From: an uncultured Odoribacter sp. | Lineage (GTDB): Bacteria; Bacteroidota; Bacteroidia; Bacteroidales; Marinifilaceae | DNA: 7,955 nt | Direction: 5' to 3' | Assembly (NCBI GenBank): GCA_934725835.1 | Contig: CAKVCR010000127.1 | Coordinates: forward strand, 1 to 7,955 | Part shown: positions 7,227-7,955 of the stretch, one piece after another | How positions within the stretch are numbered: position 1 is the stretch's first letter | Layout of the letters: every line of letters begins with the position of its first letter | Program-made: the position numbers and the translations under genes | The notes under the pieces: generated by a model | Database searches by the model: none | What the model was told of the DNA's origin: nothing | The model's input: only the letters and a program-made list of their open reading frames with translations

Positions 7227-7955
7227 TTAATAGATTGTTACAAAATTACCGTTGCGACTGCATTTTACATTGGACACTTCTTCCAGACGTCGCAGGAACA
7301 CACTCAAGTCCTCCTCTTTGTTGATGACTCCCGTATAGGTAGTGTTGTTGCTGACTTCACTGGTCATCATAATGGTGACTCCGTACCAGTTTTGCAGAGT
7401 GTTAGTAACCTCTTGCAGGCGAGCTCTTTTGAAGACGTAATACCCTTTCGTCCAGGCTATAATCTCTTCTGTATTTGCAGGTTGGATACCTACGCCACCG
7501 AAAATTTTGTCGTGTTTCAATTGTTTGCCCGGTGTCAGCATGTATTCCTGTTTATTGATTTGTGCTGCGACTTTCCCTTCGAGCAGAGTCACTTCTGTGG
7601 CATTTTCATTGTTGTATGCTCTGACATTGAATGTGGTGCCCAATACCTTGATGGTCATGCCATCGACAACTACATAAAAGGGACGTGTGGCATCCTTTGC
7701 AACCTCCAGATATATTTCCCCGGATGCGAATACCGTGCGCGAATCGGTTGCAAATTTTGTCGGATATTTTAGTGTTGAGGCTGCATTCATCCATACCTTG
7801 GTTCCATCGCTCATAGTGAAGCTGAAATCGCACATGGCAGGCACTTCCAGAGTGTTGTAGCTGTCTGTCGGAGTGGTATTCTCTTTCTGCGAAAGTAGCG
7901 AATCGCCCGACATAATTTGTTGTCCCTTGTCAGTCTCTTTGAAATGAATATCCTC
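7227..7955 (-). CDS. FecR-family anti-sigma factor, 5' end cut by window edge
   Basis: This is the C-terminal 242 residues of an inner-membrane anti-sigma factor that should hold an ECF sigma factor inactive until signalled by SusC. The frame stays open through the right edge (EDIHFKETDKGQQI precedes the Met at 7913), so that Met is internal and the cytoplasmic and membrane parts lie outside. The FecR domain is recognised by DSYNTLEVPA, MSDGTKVWMNAASTLKYP, ASGEIYLEVAKD, RPFYVVVDGMTIKVLGTTFN and VTLLEGKVAA. It is followed by a DUF4974-type C-terminal domain starting near AWTKGYYVFKRARLQEVTN and ending with EDLSVFLRRLEEVSNVKC and GNFVTIY. The mature part has two cysteines. Its sigma factor gene would be expected further right. 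The STN-bearing SusC downstream is the natural signalling partner. The family call is firm; the exact regulon is inferred. Confidence 0.95.
   Translation of the reverse strand, partial: EDIHFKETDKGQQIMSGDSLLSQKENTTPTDSYNTLEVPAMCDFSFTMSDGTKVWMNAASTLKYPTKFATDSRTVFASGEIYLEVAKDATRPFYVVVDGMTIKVLGTTFNVRAYNNENATEVTLLEGKVAAQINKQEYMLTPGKQLKHDKIFGGVGIQPANTEEIIAWTKGYYVFKRARLQEVTNTLQNWYGVTIMMTSEVSNNTTYTGVINKEEDLSVFLRRLEEVSNVKCSRNGNFVTIY
7241..7248 (-). promoter_or_regulatory. Possible Bacteroides -7 element (TAATTTTG)
   Basis: Read on the minus strand this is TAATTTTG, matching the Bacteroides housekeeping -7 consensus TAnnTTTG. It sits in the last codons of the fecR-like gene, about 55 bases ahead of the tlpA-like ATG, so a transcript could begin inside the fecR stop region. 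No clear TTTG -33 element is seen at the usual distance upstream, and such an octamer can occur by chance. If the operon depends on an ECF sigma factor, its promoter should lie in this same area but follow a different consensus. Confidence 0.18.

Noticed and set aside
7392..7772. Plus-strand open frame of 126 codons
   Set aside because: It is antisense to the FecR and DUF4974 domains, with a Cys/Phe-rich composition typical of the reverse frame of a conserved gene.

Overview
This looks like a Bacteroidales chromosome segment, of the Bacteroides, Phocaeicola or Parabacteroides type. The reasons are a SusC/RagA TonB-dependent transporter followed by a SusD/RagB lipoprotein, a FecR-type anti-sigma factor with the Bacteroidetes-specific C-terminal domain, DUF4369-type thioredoxin proteins, A/T-rich translation starts without strong Shine-Dalgarno sequences, and moderate GC content. 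Genus and species cannot be fixed from the window alone.

All six real genes read on the minus strand, so transcription runs from right to left. In that order they are: a FecR-like anti-sigma factor (5' end cut by the right edge); a secreted TlpA-like thioredoxin protein with an N-terminal DUF4369-type domain; a secreted protein built like the front part of such a TlpA protein but with no thioredoxin domain; a SusC-like outer-membrane transporter with an N-terminal STN signalling domain; a SusD-like surface lipoprotein; and a small DUF4843-like lipoprotein (3' end cut by the left edge). The gaps are 39, 7, -1 (TAATG overlap), 2 and 20 bases, so the last five genes are almost certainly one operon. 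The only intergenic space with room for regulation is the 39 bases between fecR and the tlpA-like gene. It holds a 14-bp imperfect tandem repeat. No RNA gene, mobile element, CRISPR array or terminator is visible, and no stretch longer than 300 bases lacks a gene.

Inferred working model: substrate binding to the SusC/SusD pair at the cell surface is passed through the periplasmic STN domain of SusC to FecR. FecR then controls an ECF sigma factor, probably encoded just beyond the right edge, which switches on the operon. The imported material meets a periplasmic thiol-disulfide protein and its thioredoxin-less partner. No carbohydrate-active enzyme is visible, and the short SusD plus the extra small lipoprotein recall peptide-type rather than glycan-type SusCD systems. 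A peptide or cysteine-containing substrate is therefore a reasonable but unproven guess. The most unusual part is the redox pair placed ahead of SusC, in particular the member that lacks the catalytic domain.
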